NCBI GenBank assembly: GCA_934045075.1
Contig: OW203722.1
Span: 6,543,763 to 6,607,762, forward strand
Length of the DNA: 64,000 nucleotides
From: Yponomeuta sedellus
Taxonomy: Eukaryota; Arthropoda; Insecta; Lepidoptera; Yponomeutidae
Direction: 5' to 3'
The translations under genes and the position numbers were made by a program. This document shows positions 1 through 9,413 of this stretch, piece after piece; the first letter of the stretch is position 1, and each line of letters starts with the position of its first letter. The notes under the pieces are model-generated. The model was not told the origin of the DNA. It saw only the letters and a list, made by a program, of their open reading frames with translations, and ran no database searches.

Positions 1-373
1 CAGAGAGATAATAGGAACTGCAGTGTGGGGCACCATAGATTCATCAATTTATAATAACTCAACAATCATTGCATGTGAGGGATAACAAACAATAAGTAAA
101 TATCAAAGCTTCCACTCAACAACCAAGAAATTAAAACACCGTAAACGAACGAAAAGTAATATTATGCCAAGACAGAATGGCTTTTAGGTACGTCGACTAC
201 AAAAGGTAATATTATATAATGGTAATAAGTGTATAGTTTAATTTAAAAAAAAAAGATATTTGACAATAAAATATCAACTCACTGTTTAAGACTACCCCCA
301 CCTTTTCCACGTCACCTGTTGGTTGGCTAGAATAAAATACTATTTAGTATTAAGAGCGCCCGCCCGCCGCTGT
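1..373. other. AT-rich stretch, nothing recognised
   Basis: No repeat family, RNA gene or convincing ORF is visible. The base composition is AT-rich with a short A run near 243-252. Confidence 0.5.
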
Positions 374-438
374 ACGAGCTTAAGATGAGTTGGTTTATAA
401 GGAATCCTTCCTTATAAACCAACTCATCTTAAGCTCGT
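374..438. repeat. Perfect 30-bp hairpin
   Basis: Bases 374-403 are the exact reverse complement of 409-438, with a 5-base loop. The arm begins ACGAGCTTAAGATGAG and ends TTATAAGGA. No longer terminal repeats or target-site duplication are visible. It could be a relic foldback element or give a short RNA hairpin; perfect pairing over 30 bp is longer and cleaner than most microRNA precursors. Confidence 0.9.
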
Positions 439-469
439 AACGTGAATAATAAATATCTCTCTCCATGAT

Positions 470-657
470 AAACCGGGGGGTGGGCACTGGGCAGTGCGCC
501 TCCTGCAGTACAATTCCATCGAACTGCGATCCCCAACCCGCATGCCCAGCGCGGAGATTATGGGCATTACCCCCTATGATAGCTCAACGTGGCGCTCTTT
601 AGGGGAGGGCTATGTCCAGCAGTGGACTAGTATAGCCTGACGATGACGATGATGATA
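470..657 (+). mobile_element. RTE-tailed SINE (non-coding body, RTE-1 3' end)
   Basis: The body (about 470-595) matches the reverse complement of 27475-27610, including the CAGTGCGCC / GATCCCCAAC / GGGCATTACCCCCTATGAT blocks. The 3' part, AGGGGAGGGCTATGTCCAGC followed by AGTGGACTAGTATAGCC and a GATGAC-rich tail, is the same as the end of the RTE-1 LINE fragments at 7.5 and 27.0 kb. No coding frame is open across the body, so a non-autonomous element using the RTE-1 3' end is the simplest reading. Confidence 0.7.
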
Positions 658-1318
658 AAATAAATTAATTTTAATTACTTGCGATATATTCCCGGCTTCG
701 TAAATAATATACACGTCACCTACCGCAGCTTCAAAAAATGCTTCATGTTAAATCTGTCAAAAGATATAAAAAAATACTGATTTACTTTTCTAGTATAAAA
801 AAACACAAAGAGGTATCATTTAACTTTCCGCAAAACCAAAATGTAGAAATCATTCCTGTAATATTTGCTGGCGAGTACACCTGCAGATATAAAACTCAGC
901 ACGTTCTTTATTCCAGTCGTTTCTAACAAACATTGTCTCTACAAGCGCCGTCTTTAAAACATGGAGGGACCACTCACGGGAGAGTCGACAGAATAACATC
1001 AAATATCTAAGGTTTAGGTACTTATTTTATTTTATTATAACAGGAAAACTTACAGCTATGAACAAAACACATTGCGATTGAAATAATGACTGAAAGCCAA
1101 TTACAAGTTTTCACTTATAGAAATATTTTAGAAAAAAAAGAAAAAGAAAATTTTTCGCCCGCTACAAAACAATACAAACAATACAATTTAGAAGACTATA
1201 ATATTTTTTCATAGTTTCATTTCTATTGCCATGTAGTGAATCTCGGTCTTGGCGTATACCTCTGAAACCCAGGCGAATGTTAAAGAATTCAAGAGACTTA
1301 TTGTTTGTGGCGTTAGTG
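658..1318. other. AT-rich stretch, nothing recognised
   Basis: A 62-codon ORF at 738-926 lies in low-complexity AT-rich DNA and has no recognisable motif, so it is not called. An A-rich purine run lies at 1130-1153. Confidence 0.4.
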
Positions 1319-1677
1319 GTATAACAACGCTTTATATGTCCCCAGTGCTGGGGCACGGTCTCTTCCTGCATCGCAGGAAGGTCAGGCCATATTCCACCAC
1401 GGGAGCCAAATCCGAGTTGGCGGAGGATTGTAAGTCCTCCTTACAGTCAGGTTTTATCAAGCCACCCATGAGGTCTCTGATATGACATGACAGCCGATGG
1501 CTATGACATGACAGCCGGCACCAACGGCTTAAGTGCCTTGCGAAGCACGAAAGCGCTAGGAAAAATGCCACTAGCGGTAGTCACGGAATGGTCACCCATG
1601 CAGTACCTGACCGCGCCTGTTATTGCTTAAGCCAAGTGATTGATACCAATAACTCGGTTTCACTAGGCCATAAGCGC
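1319..1677 (-). mobile_element. SINE-A (5S-rRNA-derived SINE), near full length
   Basis: First of about 19 copies. Read on the minus strand, the head carries the 5S rRNA internal promoter: GAGTTAAGCAACAACAGGCG corresponds to 5S box A, and GGATGGGTGACCG preceded by GGTCAGG corresponds to the intermediate element and box C. The body has GCCGTTGGTGCCGGCTGTCA and TTCTGACAGTAAGGC blocks, and the 3' end is CAGCAGTGGGGACATA.AAGGGTTGATA. In this copy box C is changed (CCATTCCGTGACTACC region) and a short internal duplication of the ATGACATGACAGCC block is present. The RNA polymerase III role of the head is known for SINE3-type elements; activity here is unknown. Confidence 0.85.
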
Positions 1678-1727
1678 TTGAAACTAATTAGGTACCTAAT
1701 CAAGAAAGTAGAATTAATGCAGTTGAA

Positions 1728-2123
1728 ATGAGGTCCTTGAGAAGTATGTGTAGTGTTTCTTTGAATGACAGGATACGCAATAGTCTGATTAGAGAACGTT
1801 GTGGACTGAAAGAGGATGTAGTGACTAGAATTGAGAAAGGAATGTTGCGTTGGTTTGGACATGTGGCGAGAGTGAAGGAAGAAAGATTGACGAAACAAAT
1901 ATATATTGCGAATGAGAGGGGAAGGGCTGGTAAGGGACGTCCCAGACGAACTTACACCGACCAAATAGGGGATATATTAGCAAAGGGAAAGATAAAAAGT
2001 ACCCGGAACCGGTGTGCGTGCATGCAACGACTTATGAACGTTGATGAAGCGAAGGTGATCTGTCAGGATCGTGGCAAGTGGCAGTCCCTGGTCTCTGCCT
2101 ACCCCTCTGGGATACAGGTGTGA
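1728..2123 (+). pseudogene. RTE-4 LINE, C-terminal end of reverse-transcriptase ORF
   Basis: A 131-codon open frame carries the C-terminal signature of RTE-clade endonuclease/reverse transcriptases. RWFGHVARVKEERL lies at residues 41-54, GKGRPRRTYTDQIG at 69-82, and a tail KVICQDRGKWQSLVSAYPSG at about 109-128. The endonuclease and the RT catalytic core (with its YxDD box) are absent upstream, so this is a 5'-truncated copy, the usual outcome of target-primed reverse transcription. The frame runs unbroken to a stop that is followed at once by the TATG microsatellite serving as the 3' tail. Upstream sequence 1678-1727 is probably the start of the insertion. At least six shorter copies of the same 3' end occur in the window. 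The start codon is only the first ATG of the residual frame. Confidence 0.8.
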
Positions 2124-2125
2124 GG

Positions 2126-2296
2126 TTATGTATGTATGTATGTATGTATGTATGTATGTATGTATGTATGTATGTATGTATGTATGTATGTATGTATGTA
2201 TGTATGTATGTATGTATGTATGTATGTATGTATGTATGTATGTATGTATGTATGTATGTATGTATATATGTAGGTATGTATGTATGTATGTATGTA
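2126..2296. repeat. (TATG)n microsatellite, 3' tail of RTE-4
   Basis: About 43 tetranucleotide units run almost without interruption; a TATATATGTAGGTATG interruption lies near 2262-2277. It directly follows the RTE-4 stop codon, fitting an expanded LINE tail. Predicted tyrosine/valine/cysteine/methionine repeat ORFs across it on both strands are artefacts of the repeat. Confidence 0.95.
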
Positions 2297-3108
2297 CCTA
2301 ATCATTGAATAATATATTTTAATAAAATAAAAATATCTTATCGAGATATTTGCTTGAAAAGCAATACAAATAGACGACAGCAAATATTGTGCAATGTAAA
2401 AAAAGTTATTTTACGATCGTAAGCGTGCGTGACAACTGCGTTCTCTGTATGAGGTTCCCAGTGAACGCTGCTATACACGTCAACTGATTGTAGGTGAACT
2501 TGTAAACTAGAGGGGCTCAGCAACGTTCTGTCAGAATGGCGATATAGAAGTGGAAGTGGAAACTGGAAAAGTGAGATTTTTTTAAGTAAGACAGTCAGCG
2601 TATGCGTAGCATAAGAATCCCGCTGACACCTCTCGTGTGCAGAATCACTAAAAGAGATTCCGAATTGCATATCGCAACAGCGATTATCACCTTCTGTGTC
2701 GTCCTATCACGTCATAAGGCAGGTTTACAGCGAGGTTCATGTTGCAACGTGATATTTAATGTCGCGCTTTACATAAAGTCCCTACACTTCATAAAACGTC
2801 CCCTTATGTTGTCGGAAACATTTGCGGCGACACTTTGTGTGTGATGTTATGTTTGCTTTAACTGTCTGTCTCCGCTTTCTATATTAAATTGTTGGCTAAA
2901 GAGCGTGGAACGTATTCTTGCCGTAGAAATAAGGAAGATCGTCTCGTTTGTGTTTAAAGAGAAAACACGGCCAAGTGCGTGTTGGGCCACGCGCAGTGGA
3001 GGGTTCGGTAAAAAGAGGGTTTTACCTGCCTTATAGAACTAAATACCTCATGAACAATTTTCAATGGGATTTTTACTAAGTTTTTCTACCATAAGTTAGT
3101 TGCCTATT
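2297..3108. other. Unassigned sequence
   Basis: No repeat from the families above is recognised. ORFs at 2338-2670 (minus) and 2602-2844 (plus) overlap and show no domain. Confidence 0.4.
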
Positions 3109-3112
3109 ACTC

Positions 3113-3345
3113 CTTAAAAACCTAATTAGAGGCTAAAAATTCCACCCATGCCGGGACTCGAACCCGAACCTCTTAACAATACTCTCTGTATTACGTACAG
3201 GCAGCAACATCTGGCTGAAGTAATTTGCATCACTTGCAGCCCCGAGTACTTACTTTGCAGTTAGGTCTTACATCAGAATGGTATTGCTGTACCCACATCA
3301 TTATATTCTTTTTAATGCACTAACCCGTGCTAAGGACAACTACCC
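3113..3345 (-). mobile_element. SINE-B fragments (tRNA-Ile-like SINE), tRNA core deleted
   Basis: Read on the minus strand, it has the 5' leader block (CTGTACGTAATACAGAGA), then jumps directly to the T-arm half (CGGGTTCGAGTCCCGG), so the D-arm and anticodon region are missing. A second tail block, TTTTTAATGCACTAACCCGT, follows at 3308-3342, as in the tandem arrays elsewhere in the window. Confidence 0.75.
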
Positions 3346-3397
3346 CTAACTTATGTAGTGTACTAAGCCGTGATAGATTTCCTTTCAAGTTCATGAT

Positions 3398-3430
3398 GTG
3401 TAGAAATTGTTGTAGAAACAATTTCTACAC
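3398..3430. repeat. Short perfect hairpin
   Basis: GTGTAGAAATTGT at 3398-3410 pairs with ACAATTTCTACAC at 3418-3430 around a 7-base loop that itself repeats part of the stem (TGTAGAA). Confidence 0.8.
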
Positions 3431-3537
3431 GTTTCTACAATCAACTGTTTAGCCAGAAGAGGGCGGGACACCCTACTCGAATAAAAATGTGCGCTGTTGA
3501 ATTCGTTCTATTCTATCGTTTGGTCAGCGTGAATAAT

Positions 3538-3714
3538 AATAATATCTATAATACAGAGATTATTGTAAATAGGTTCGAAATTTCACTGATGCCGGTGATT
3601 TGCCCATTAGCTCAGCTGGAAAGAGCGCTGGTACGGATAGCCAGAGGTCGCGGGTTCGAATCCCGGCATGGGTGGAATTTTTAGCCTCCAAATAGGTTTT
3701 TGAATAATATCTAT
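3538..3714 (+). mobile_element. SINE-B, TSD-flanked monomer
   Basis: Reference monomer of SINE-B. The 12-bp target-site duplication AATAATATCTAT lies at 3538-3549 and 3703-3714. Inside is a short leader (AATACAGAGA...GGTTCGAAATTTC), then a tRNA-like body at about 3602-3675: CCCATTAGCTCAGCTGGAAA (D arm, box A), a CTGG.../...CCAG anticodon stem, GGTCGCGGGTTCGAATCCCG (T arm, box B), and acceptor strands CCCAT/ATGGG. The D-arm and T-arm are closest, from memory, to eukaryotic tRNA-Ile(AAU). The anticodon loop ACGGATA lacks the invariant U33, so this is a pseudo-tRNA. The element ends in GGTTTTT, which looks like a Pol III terminator used as its 3' end. Confidence 0.85.
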
Positions 3715-4537
3715 GTCTATGCATAATTTCAGTTTGCTCGTACTACATTTACAAGCGAGGCTGCGGTCCAATAAACGGACAGTCATGATGAAACTATCAG
3801 GCGTCCTCGTCGACTATGGAACCCTGAAAATTTAGCTTCAAGTCGAAAATAAAAAAAAATTGCCATTTAAAATACACATGTTGTTGAAACACAAAAATAG
3901 GCATGAGGTCTTAACTAGCACATGGTCACAAATTGTTACGCAATTTCAGTTTCAATCGACTGTCTGTATAAGTGTAAATACAGTCTTGTCTGTCTAAAAT
4001 ACCATACAAAATAAGAAAATTAGAAGTTTCTAAGTCACACTGTTTTGCTCCTTTAAACTTTACTTTCGCGCCAAATTTGAAAACAGAATAGCAAAACCTT
4101 CATAAGGAGTTCCTAACTAAGAAAAAAAAAGGTTTTTATTCAGCCTCAAACTGGTGTAGAAATCAAACAGCCCTCGTGCATATTCCCAGTAAAACGAGGA
4201 GGATAAATAATCATTTTTTAATTACAAAATGCGTGCTAGAAGTTAAAGCGGCCAGCCAGTGTTCAGAATCGATTCAAGTGCAGAATGTCGAGTGCGCGAC
4301 TTGAGAGGCCGAGTCGTGCGCTGTTACAGGCGGCGCGTTCAAAGCGATTGATCACGCGCCCCCGACCCTTCTCTCGAGAACTGGCAACTCGAGGATCGAC
4401 CCCTCAATTAGAATAAGGCCACCGAAAAGAAGCTTACTTTTGAAAAAAAAATTGAAATGGATTATGATAAAGGGCTGCTGTAACATCTGGCATTCTGTCT
4501 CGTTCGTACATTGGAAAATATTTAATGTAACATCTAC
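3715..4537. other. Unassigned sequence
   Basis: AT-rich with a GC-richer patch at 4240-4400 that contains no recognisable coding or repeat signature. Confidence 0.4.
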
Positions 4538-4720
4538 ATACATACATAACCTCACGCCTGTATCCCAGACGGGTAGGCAGAGACTAGGGACTGCTACTTG
4601 CCACGATCCTGACAGATCACCTTCGCTTCATCAAGGTTCATAAGTCGTTGCATGCACGCACGCCGGTTCCGGGTACTTTTTATCTTTCGCTTTGCTAATA
4701 CATCCCCTATTTGTTCGTTA
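4538..4720 (-). mobile_element. RTE-4 3'-end fragment
   Basis: Reverse complement of the 3' part of the 1728-2126 element: the block GCCTACCCGTCTGGGATACA and the CAGGATCGTGGCAAGTAGCA block are recognisable. It stops where the Helitron pair begins. ACATCT occurs on both sides (4532-4537 and 4720-4725) and may be a short TSD, but overlaps the Helitron start. Confidence 0.75.
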
Positions 4721-4722
4721 CA

Positions 4723-4895
4723 TCTATAATATAAAAATGATTCGCTGAATGTGTTGGTAAGCGCAAATCTCGAGAGCCGCTGAACCGATTTCGCTAATTA
4801 TTTTTTTAGAATATTCCTTGAAGCACGAGGATGGTTCTGAGGGAGAGAAAAAAAAATCGACTGTTAGGCGGTACGAAGTTCACTGGGTCAGCTAG
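4723..4895 (+). mobile_element. Non-autonomous Helitron, copy 1 of tandem pair
   Basis: It starts TCTATAATATAAAAATGATT and ends GGGTCAGCTAG, with 5' TC and 3' CTAG termini as required for Helitrons, and is preceded by A. Near the 3' end AGGCGGTACGAAGTTCACTG forms the usual subterminal hairpin (weakened here; GGCG...CGCC in the related consensus). About 173 bp, far too short to encode a Rep/helicase. Confidence 0.75.
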
Positions 4896-5074
4896 TCTAT
4901 AATATAAAAATGAATTGCTGAATGTGTTGGTAAGCGCAAATCTCGAGAGCAGCTGAACCGATTTCGCCAATTCTTTTTTTAGAATATGCCTTGAAGTACG
5001 AGGATTGGTCTAACGGAGAGAAAAAAAATTAAAGAATCGATTTTTAGGCGGTACGAAGTTCGCTGGTTCGCTAG
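4896..5074 (+). mobile_element. Non-autonomous Helitron, copy 2 of tandem pair
   Basis: Again TCTATAATATAAAAATGAAT to TTCGCTAG, followed by T. It starts on the base after the CTAG end of the first copy, so the two units abut exactly head to tail. The body differs by several substitutions and an insertion of A-rich sequence (AAAAAAAATTAAAGAATCGA), so they are not a very recent identical duplication. Confidence 0.75.
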
Positions 5075-5090
5075 TAGGAAATAATATAAG

Positions 5091-5261
5091 ATTTATTTAT
5101 ACTCTTTTTAATGCACCAGGCTAAGGACAATTTTAAAAACCTATTTAGAGGATAAAAATTCCACCCATGCCGGGATTCGAACCCGCGACCATTGGCACGG
5201 ATAACCGGAGGTCGCGGGTTCGAATCCCGGCATGGGTGGAATTTTAGCGGAATTTATTTAT
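5091..5261. mobile_element. Palindromic SINE-B (fold-back), TSD-flanked
   Basis: Two T-arm/acceptor halves face each other: 5155-5190 is the exact reverse complement of 5210-5245 (36 bp) around a 19-base centre containing TTGGCACGGATAACC from the anticodon arm. The left arm continues into the SINE-B tail block (minus). ATTTATTTAT at 5091-5100 and 5252-5261 may be the TSD, though it is low complexity. Confidence 0.75.
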
Positions 5262-5828
5262 TTATTTTAATTCTTTATTGCACTAAATACATGAGCAAAT
5301 GTACAAGTCCGTGCTTAATGCAAGAAGCATTATTTTCCAGCAAAACTTTTACACGTTGTTGTAAGTGTTTTGTTGTGTCTTAATGCTTGTAAGACATAAG
5401 ACTTAAATTAAAATTAAAATAACATATTTATCATTATAACCAATGCGGCATATAAGTGTAACAAAAACACTACTCGTATAAGTGATTGCTGAATTAATTT
5501 AATACCTAGTTTAACTTATTCAATTCGTTAGTGTTTAACTCATTATCAATTTTTGATTTAGAAATTTGAATGGACGATATTTTAGTATCAAGCAGTAAAA
5601 TTAATATTTTTAGTATCTCTCTTTATCGAAAAATAAAAAAAACGAAAATAGCTGTAAATGAACATAATTGTATTATCTTGCCAAGTTCACAACTATTAAT
5701 TGTATACTCATGTTTTCACAATAACTAAACATGTAAGATGTGCGAGCGAAAAGGAGGAATCAGCCTTAAGGAAGGGTTTTGGATTTCATTATCAGTACTT
5801 TTATTTATTTGGTGGCGAGATGAAACAC
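5262..5828. other. AT-rich stretch, nothing recognised
   Basis: No repeat family or coding signature seen; ORFs here are short and AT-driven. Confidence 0.4.
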
Positions 5829-6175
5829 TCGTGGGCTAGTCGAACAGAGTGATTGGAATCAATCACTATAGTTAAGCAACAACAGGCGCGGTAGGGAGGA
5901 AGGTTAGGTGACCGTCCCGTTACTACCGCTAGTGGCATTTTGCCGAGCGCTTCCGTGCTTCGCAAGACACGCTAAGCCATTGGTGTCAGCTGTCGTCTAA
6001 TGGCAGTCGTTATTATGTCAGAGGCCTTATGGGCGGCCTGATATCTTCTGACAGTAAGGCCCGCCACTATCTTACAATCCCCCACCAACCCGGCCTTGGC
6101 CTAACCTTCCTGCGATGCAGGAAGAGACCTGTGGCCCATCAGTGGGGACAAACAAGAGTTCATACAGAATAGTTT
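5829..6175 (+). mobile_element. SINE-A, near full length
   Basis: Complete 5S-like head (GGGCTAGTCGAACAGAGTGA, then AGTTAAGCAACAACAGGCGC), a body and a diverged 3' end (GTGGGGACAAACAAGAGTTC). Box C is damaged here (GGTAGGGAGGAAGGTTAGGTG), so the copy is unlikely to have an intact internal promoter. Confidence 0.85.
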
Positions 6176-7130
6176 GGTGACTAGATAGATTTTATAGCTG
6201 CGGAGTCATTAATTTTAAATTGTAGACAGAAGTCGCTGCTATGCAGACTCCTAATTTATTCTCCACTTAATAATGTTAATTTCCCCGAAGATCGCGCGCA
6301 CATTGCAGGTACTCTCATCAATTTCTTCGTTTTTAGACGATTCGAATGATTATTCTTTCATAAATCCCAGGGGATCGCTGAACATACATATTTATCATTT
6401 GTACGAGCAGAAAAAGTAAGCATCTTTACTGAGTAAAATTAATCAGACGTGCCTAAAGGGAGAGATGAAAGTCATGTTCTTTTCAACCTTAGCTAACACA
6501 AATCGTATTTTCATTTAGTTTTCACAAGTACAGCTTTTAAAGGTTAATTTTGTATACTTTAGTTATGTATTAGGGTGGATTGCGCCAATCTCTGAATAAA
6601 TAGAACAAAACAAGTAAACATCTAAGTACTTGACACTTTGGCCTTTGCTTCTTCTTAATGAGTTGATTTATAAAGCGTCCAGTTTAAAGAAAGAAAAAAC
6701 AAAAGAAAGAAAGAAGGAATAAATTAACACATCACAGGAAAGAAAAGGCACACCACTCATAGGTACATACGTAGAAAACAAGAACATTTTTATAGGGGAG
6801 AGCGGGTGATCGTGCTGTTCCACTATTGGTCTTCAAATAGGCGGCCTACAGTGGGAATCGAACCAACGGCCTCTATATTGATAATTGCGCGTGTAAGAAA
6901 GAAAGAAGAAAGAAAAAAAACACATTTATTACAGCAACAGTTACACAAAACATTAGACATACTGACTATTTAATACATTGAGCGTGTCAAACAACAACAA
7001 CCAACAACAATCATGACCCCAGGCTGTCATGGTTGTGGTTGTGAAGTACATATTCTGGAATGTTTCTTTTTCTTCTTCTTCGTCGTATCCTCATGACTGA
7101 GGGACGTGACTATGGGGCAGCTTCCGCCAC
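6176..7130. other. Unassigned sequence with A/AAAG-rich runs
   Basis: GAAA/AAAG purine-rich runs occur at 6685-6720 and 6896-6925. The second precedes a CACATTTATTACAGC block similar in character to the reverse-strand 3' ends of poly(A)-tailed LINEs also seen near 8850 and 43870, but no coding remains are visible. Confidence 0.35.
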
Positions 7131-7141
7131 CAGCGATCTCT

Positions 7142-7540
7142 ATTCGTTCCGAATATGCGCCGAATCAAAGTCGCTCAGCGAGCTATGGTAAGAGCTATGC
7201 TCTGAGTTTTTCTGAAGGATAGAATTCGTTACGGATGCATCCGACAGAGAACCAAAGTTATCGACATAGCTCAGAGAATCAGTAAGCTGAAGTGGCAGTG
7301 GGCTGGCCATATCTCGCGAAAAACCGACAACTGTTTGAGTAAACGTGTTCTTGAGTGGAGAACGCGACTCGGCAAACGAAGTGTAGGACGCCCTCCGACC
7401 AGGTGAGATGACGATCTGCGAAAAACTGCCGGCAGATACTGGATGCGGCAAGCTGAAAACAGGGCGCTATGGCGCTCATTAGGAGAGGGCTATGTCCAGC
7501 AGTGGACTACATAATATAGCCTGAAGAAGATGCGCCAGAT
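7142..7540 (+). pseudogene. RTE-1 LINE, C-terminal end, broken by stops
   Basis: In one frame from 7155 the translation includes TKVIDIAQRISKLKWQWAGH, then SKRVLEWRTRLGKRSVGRPP, and ends GEGYVQQWTT. That is the RTE-type RT C-terminus seen also at 26.8 kb. Two in-frame stops interrupt it: TGA at about 7203, before VFLKDRIRYG, and TGA at about 7405 replacing the Trp codon of the RW(Y/D)ED motif. The 3' end GGGCTATGTCCAGCAGTGGA and AATATAGCCTGAAGAAG follows. It is 5'-truncated and dead. Confidence 0.8.
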
Positions 7541-7689
7541 GTATGGCTGCTTGTAGGGTCCCTCCCGAAGCCTTTGTTATGGTGTCAGCCCCCTCTGCTT
7601 CGTTTTCCGTTCGCGCGACCGATGACAATTTCATACTTCAGGTTATCTGGCTCGCGTCGGACGGTAAGTCTGAAGAACCTCAGGATGCG

Positions 7690-7800
7690 TTGGGTACAGA
7701 TTGTGGAAAGCCTCGTCTCGGGGTATTTGAACACCTCAGACAGTCAAGTTTCCTCACAATGTTTTCCTTCACAGTTAGCCAGTGGTATTGGTACTAAAAC
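7690..7800 (-). mobile_element. SINE-E fragment
   Basis: Minus-strand block containing CTCACAATGTTTTCCTTCAC and AGTTAGCCAGTGGTATTGGT, typical of the central part of SINE-E. Confidence 0.65.
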
Positions 7801-7826
7801 TCCACAACAAGCTTTGATCTTAATCA

Positions 7827-8042
7827 CTACGACGAACTCTGTGGCGCAGCGGAAGCGCATCTACCTGCCATACGAGAGGTCCCGGGTTCGATCCCCGGCT
7901 GGGGACAAAAAAAAGCTTCAGGTCTTGAATGTTTACATGTTTATAGTGTCGCTGTTTCTGGTATCCACGACACAGGGTATCCTAGTGTGGGGCCAGAAGC
8001 AATGTATGTGCCGGTATGTAAATGTTATGTTATGTTATGTTA
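7827..8042 (+). mobile_element. SINE-C (tRNA-Gly-like SINE), full length
   Basis: The tRNA-like head has box A (TGTGGCGCAGCGGAAGCGC) and box B (CCCGGGTTCGATCCCCGGC). In the best copies the anticodon loop reads CTACCAT, suggesting a tRNA-Gly ancestor. A short A run follows, then a body with TTTACATGTTTATAGTGTCG and GTATCCTAGTGTGGGGCCAG, and a 3' ATGTT pentanucleotide tail. Four copies are present (here, 37.5, 54.1 and 57.6 kb). Confidence 0.85.
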
Positions 8043-8620
8043 CTATAATTACTTCAGCTTCTAACAAAAAGGAGAAACTTATCTGAAGTTGTTCCAGAAT
8101 AGACTCGTTTTTGCGGCGTTCGGATGTTTCTAAATAACCCTATTACGAGTATGTAGCAATATCTACCATTCGTAAGGCCCAGTTTCAGCCTCCAGCGTTT
8201 ACCATCCAGGAACAAATGTCAAACTGGTCGACCGTAAAACGTAAATTAAGGTACACCAACTCGAGTCGATTGTTCCAAACTTTCTAGTTACTTGCCATTG
8301 GTCCCAACGTATCGATCCGACTCCAAATTGACCTTATGCGAGAGGTCCGTACCGTAGCTTAGCAAACAAAATCGCTCGAGTACAAATTTCACCGTTTTTC
8401 AAAAAATTTAAACATAGCACAGATATTTTTTCTAATGAACACCGCGGAAACTATTGAAAAGATTAAAAAGTTCGTTATCTCTCCTATCAAGTAAGGGAAA
8501 ATGCTTGTGCGGTGTAGTTTGATAAGCGACGACGACATTGCAACAATTGTGTAAACTTGATCCAACAATTATAGATCTCCTCGTTCCTGATCAAATCAGG
8601 AATGAGGATCGGTAGGAGAA
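8043..8620. other. Unassigned sequence
   Basis: No recognised repeat or coding signal; moderately AT-rich. Confidence 0.4.
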
Positions 8621-8639
8621 CCTGAGTAACTCGAACAAT

Positions 8640-8848
8640 TGCTCCGTTGAAGTGGCAGTAGCGGGGCACATAGCTCGAAGAACTTCTGACCTGGTGACCA
8701 CTGACCGGACGATGCAGCGTGGGCAGATCCTCCACCAGATGGTCTGACGACCTGGTTATGGTGGCGGCACAAGACCGTGAAGCTTGGAAAACCATGAGGG
8801 AGGCCTATGTTCTACAGTGGGCGTCAAATGAAGAAGAAGAAGAAGAAA
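8640..8848 (+). pseudogene. RTE-2 LINE 3' end with (GAA)n tail
   Basis: The block GAAGTGGCAGTAGCGGGGCA, later GGTGGCGGCACAAGACCG and GAAGCTTGGAAAACCATGAG, is the coding end of an RTE-type ORF (…KWQ.AGH.AR…, …AQDREAWKTMREAYVLQWAS…) with frame disruptions. A GAA trinucleotide tail occupies 8829-8848. The same family is inserted on the other strand at 33.6-33.9 kb. Confidence 0.7.
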
Positions 8849-9269
8849 AACATTTATTTAACGCCACATAGACATACAAAATTTGACAAATAAAGGAAAA
8901 TACAGAAAAGAAAGCAGGAATAAAACAACAGCAGAAGAAAATAGGAACTACAAATGAATGAAATGAACATAAATTCCAACGCTACACAGTATGTCGATGC
9001 AGCGGAAAAAAGGCCTTATGCTCAGATGGCAAATCATCAAATGGCTAATGATGATGACGATAATGTATGATGATATTAGGAGACATTCAAAACTAAAAAA
9101 AAAATTTTATATTAATAATAAAAATCAAAATATTGCTGAGTTTACGGATAAGAGGAGAGGTCACTTTAGAATAGAATAGACATGTTTGTTTGGTACCATT
9201 ATAAAATTTTATAATTTTAAGTACCTAAATGATATCATTTGCTGATTTACTAGGACGTATTTCTGTACT
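8849..9269. other. A-rich stretch, nothing recognised
   Basis: Purine- and AT-rich DNA; the 62- and 60-codon ORFs are low-complexity. Confidence 0.4.
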
Positions 9270-9413
9270 AATTCAAACTGTTTTAGTACGGATTTCACTC
9301 GGTTATTATGACCAGGTCATCCGAGACCATGGCACCTGTAAATGTGCCGAAACGTCGGAAAATTGTAAAAAATATAATAAACGAGTGAAATCCGTACTAA
9401 AACAGTTTTAATT
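9270..9413. mobile_element. MITE-3 (foldback, variant arms)
   Basis: Arms AAACTGTTTTAGTACGGATT...CACTCG at 9275-9301 and their exact reverse complement at 9382-9408 (27 bp). The core contains TCATCCGAGACCATGGCACC and GTGCCGAAACGTCGGAAAA, a core shared with the elements at 24.5, 25.8 and 53.9 kb, although the arms here are different from theirs. Confidence 0.75.

Noticed and set aside
2071..2308. Tyr/Met/Cys/Val-rich ORFs on both strands
   Set aside because: They are translations of the TATG microsatellite and have no coding value.
3602..3675. A functional tRNA gene
   Set aside because: The fold is tRNA-like, but U33 is replaced, the T-stem has a mismatch, and near-identical copies occur in a dispersed TSD-flanked family; it is a SINE pseudo-tRNA.
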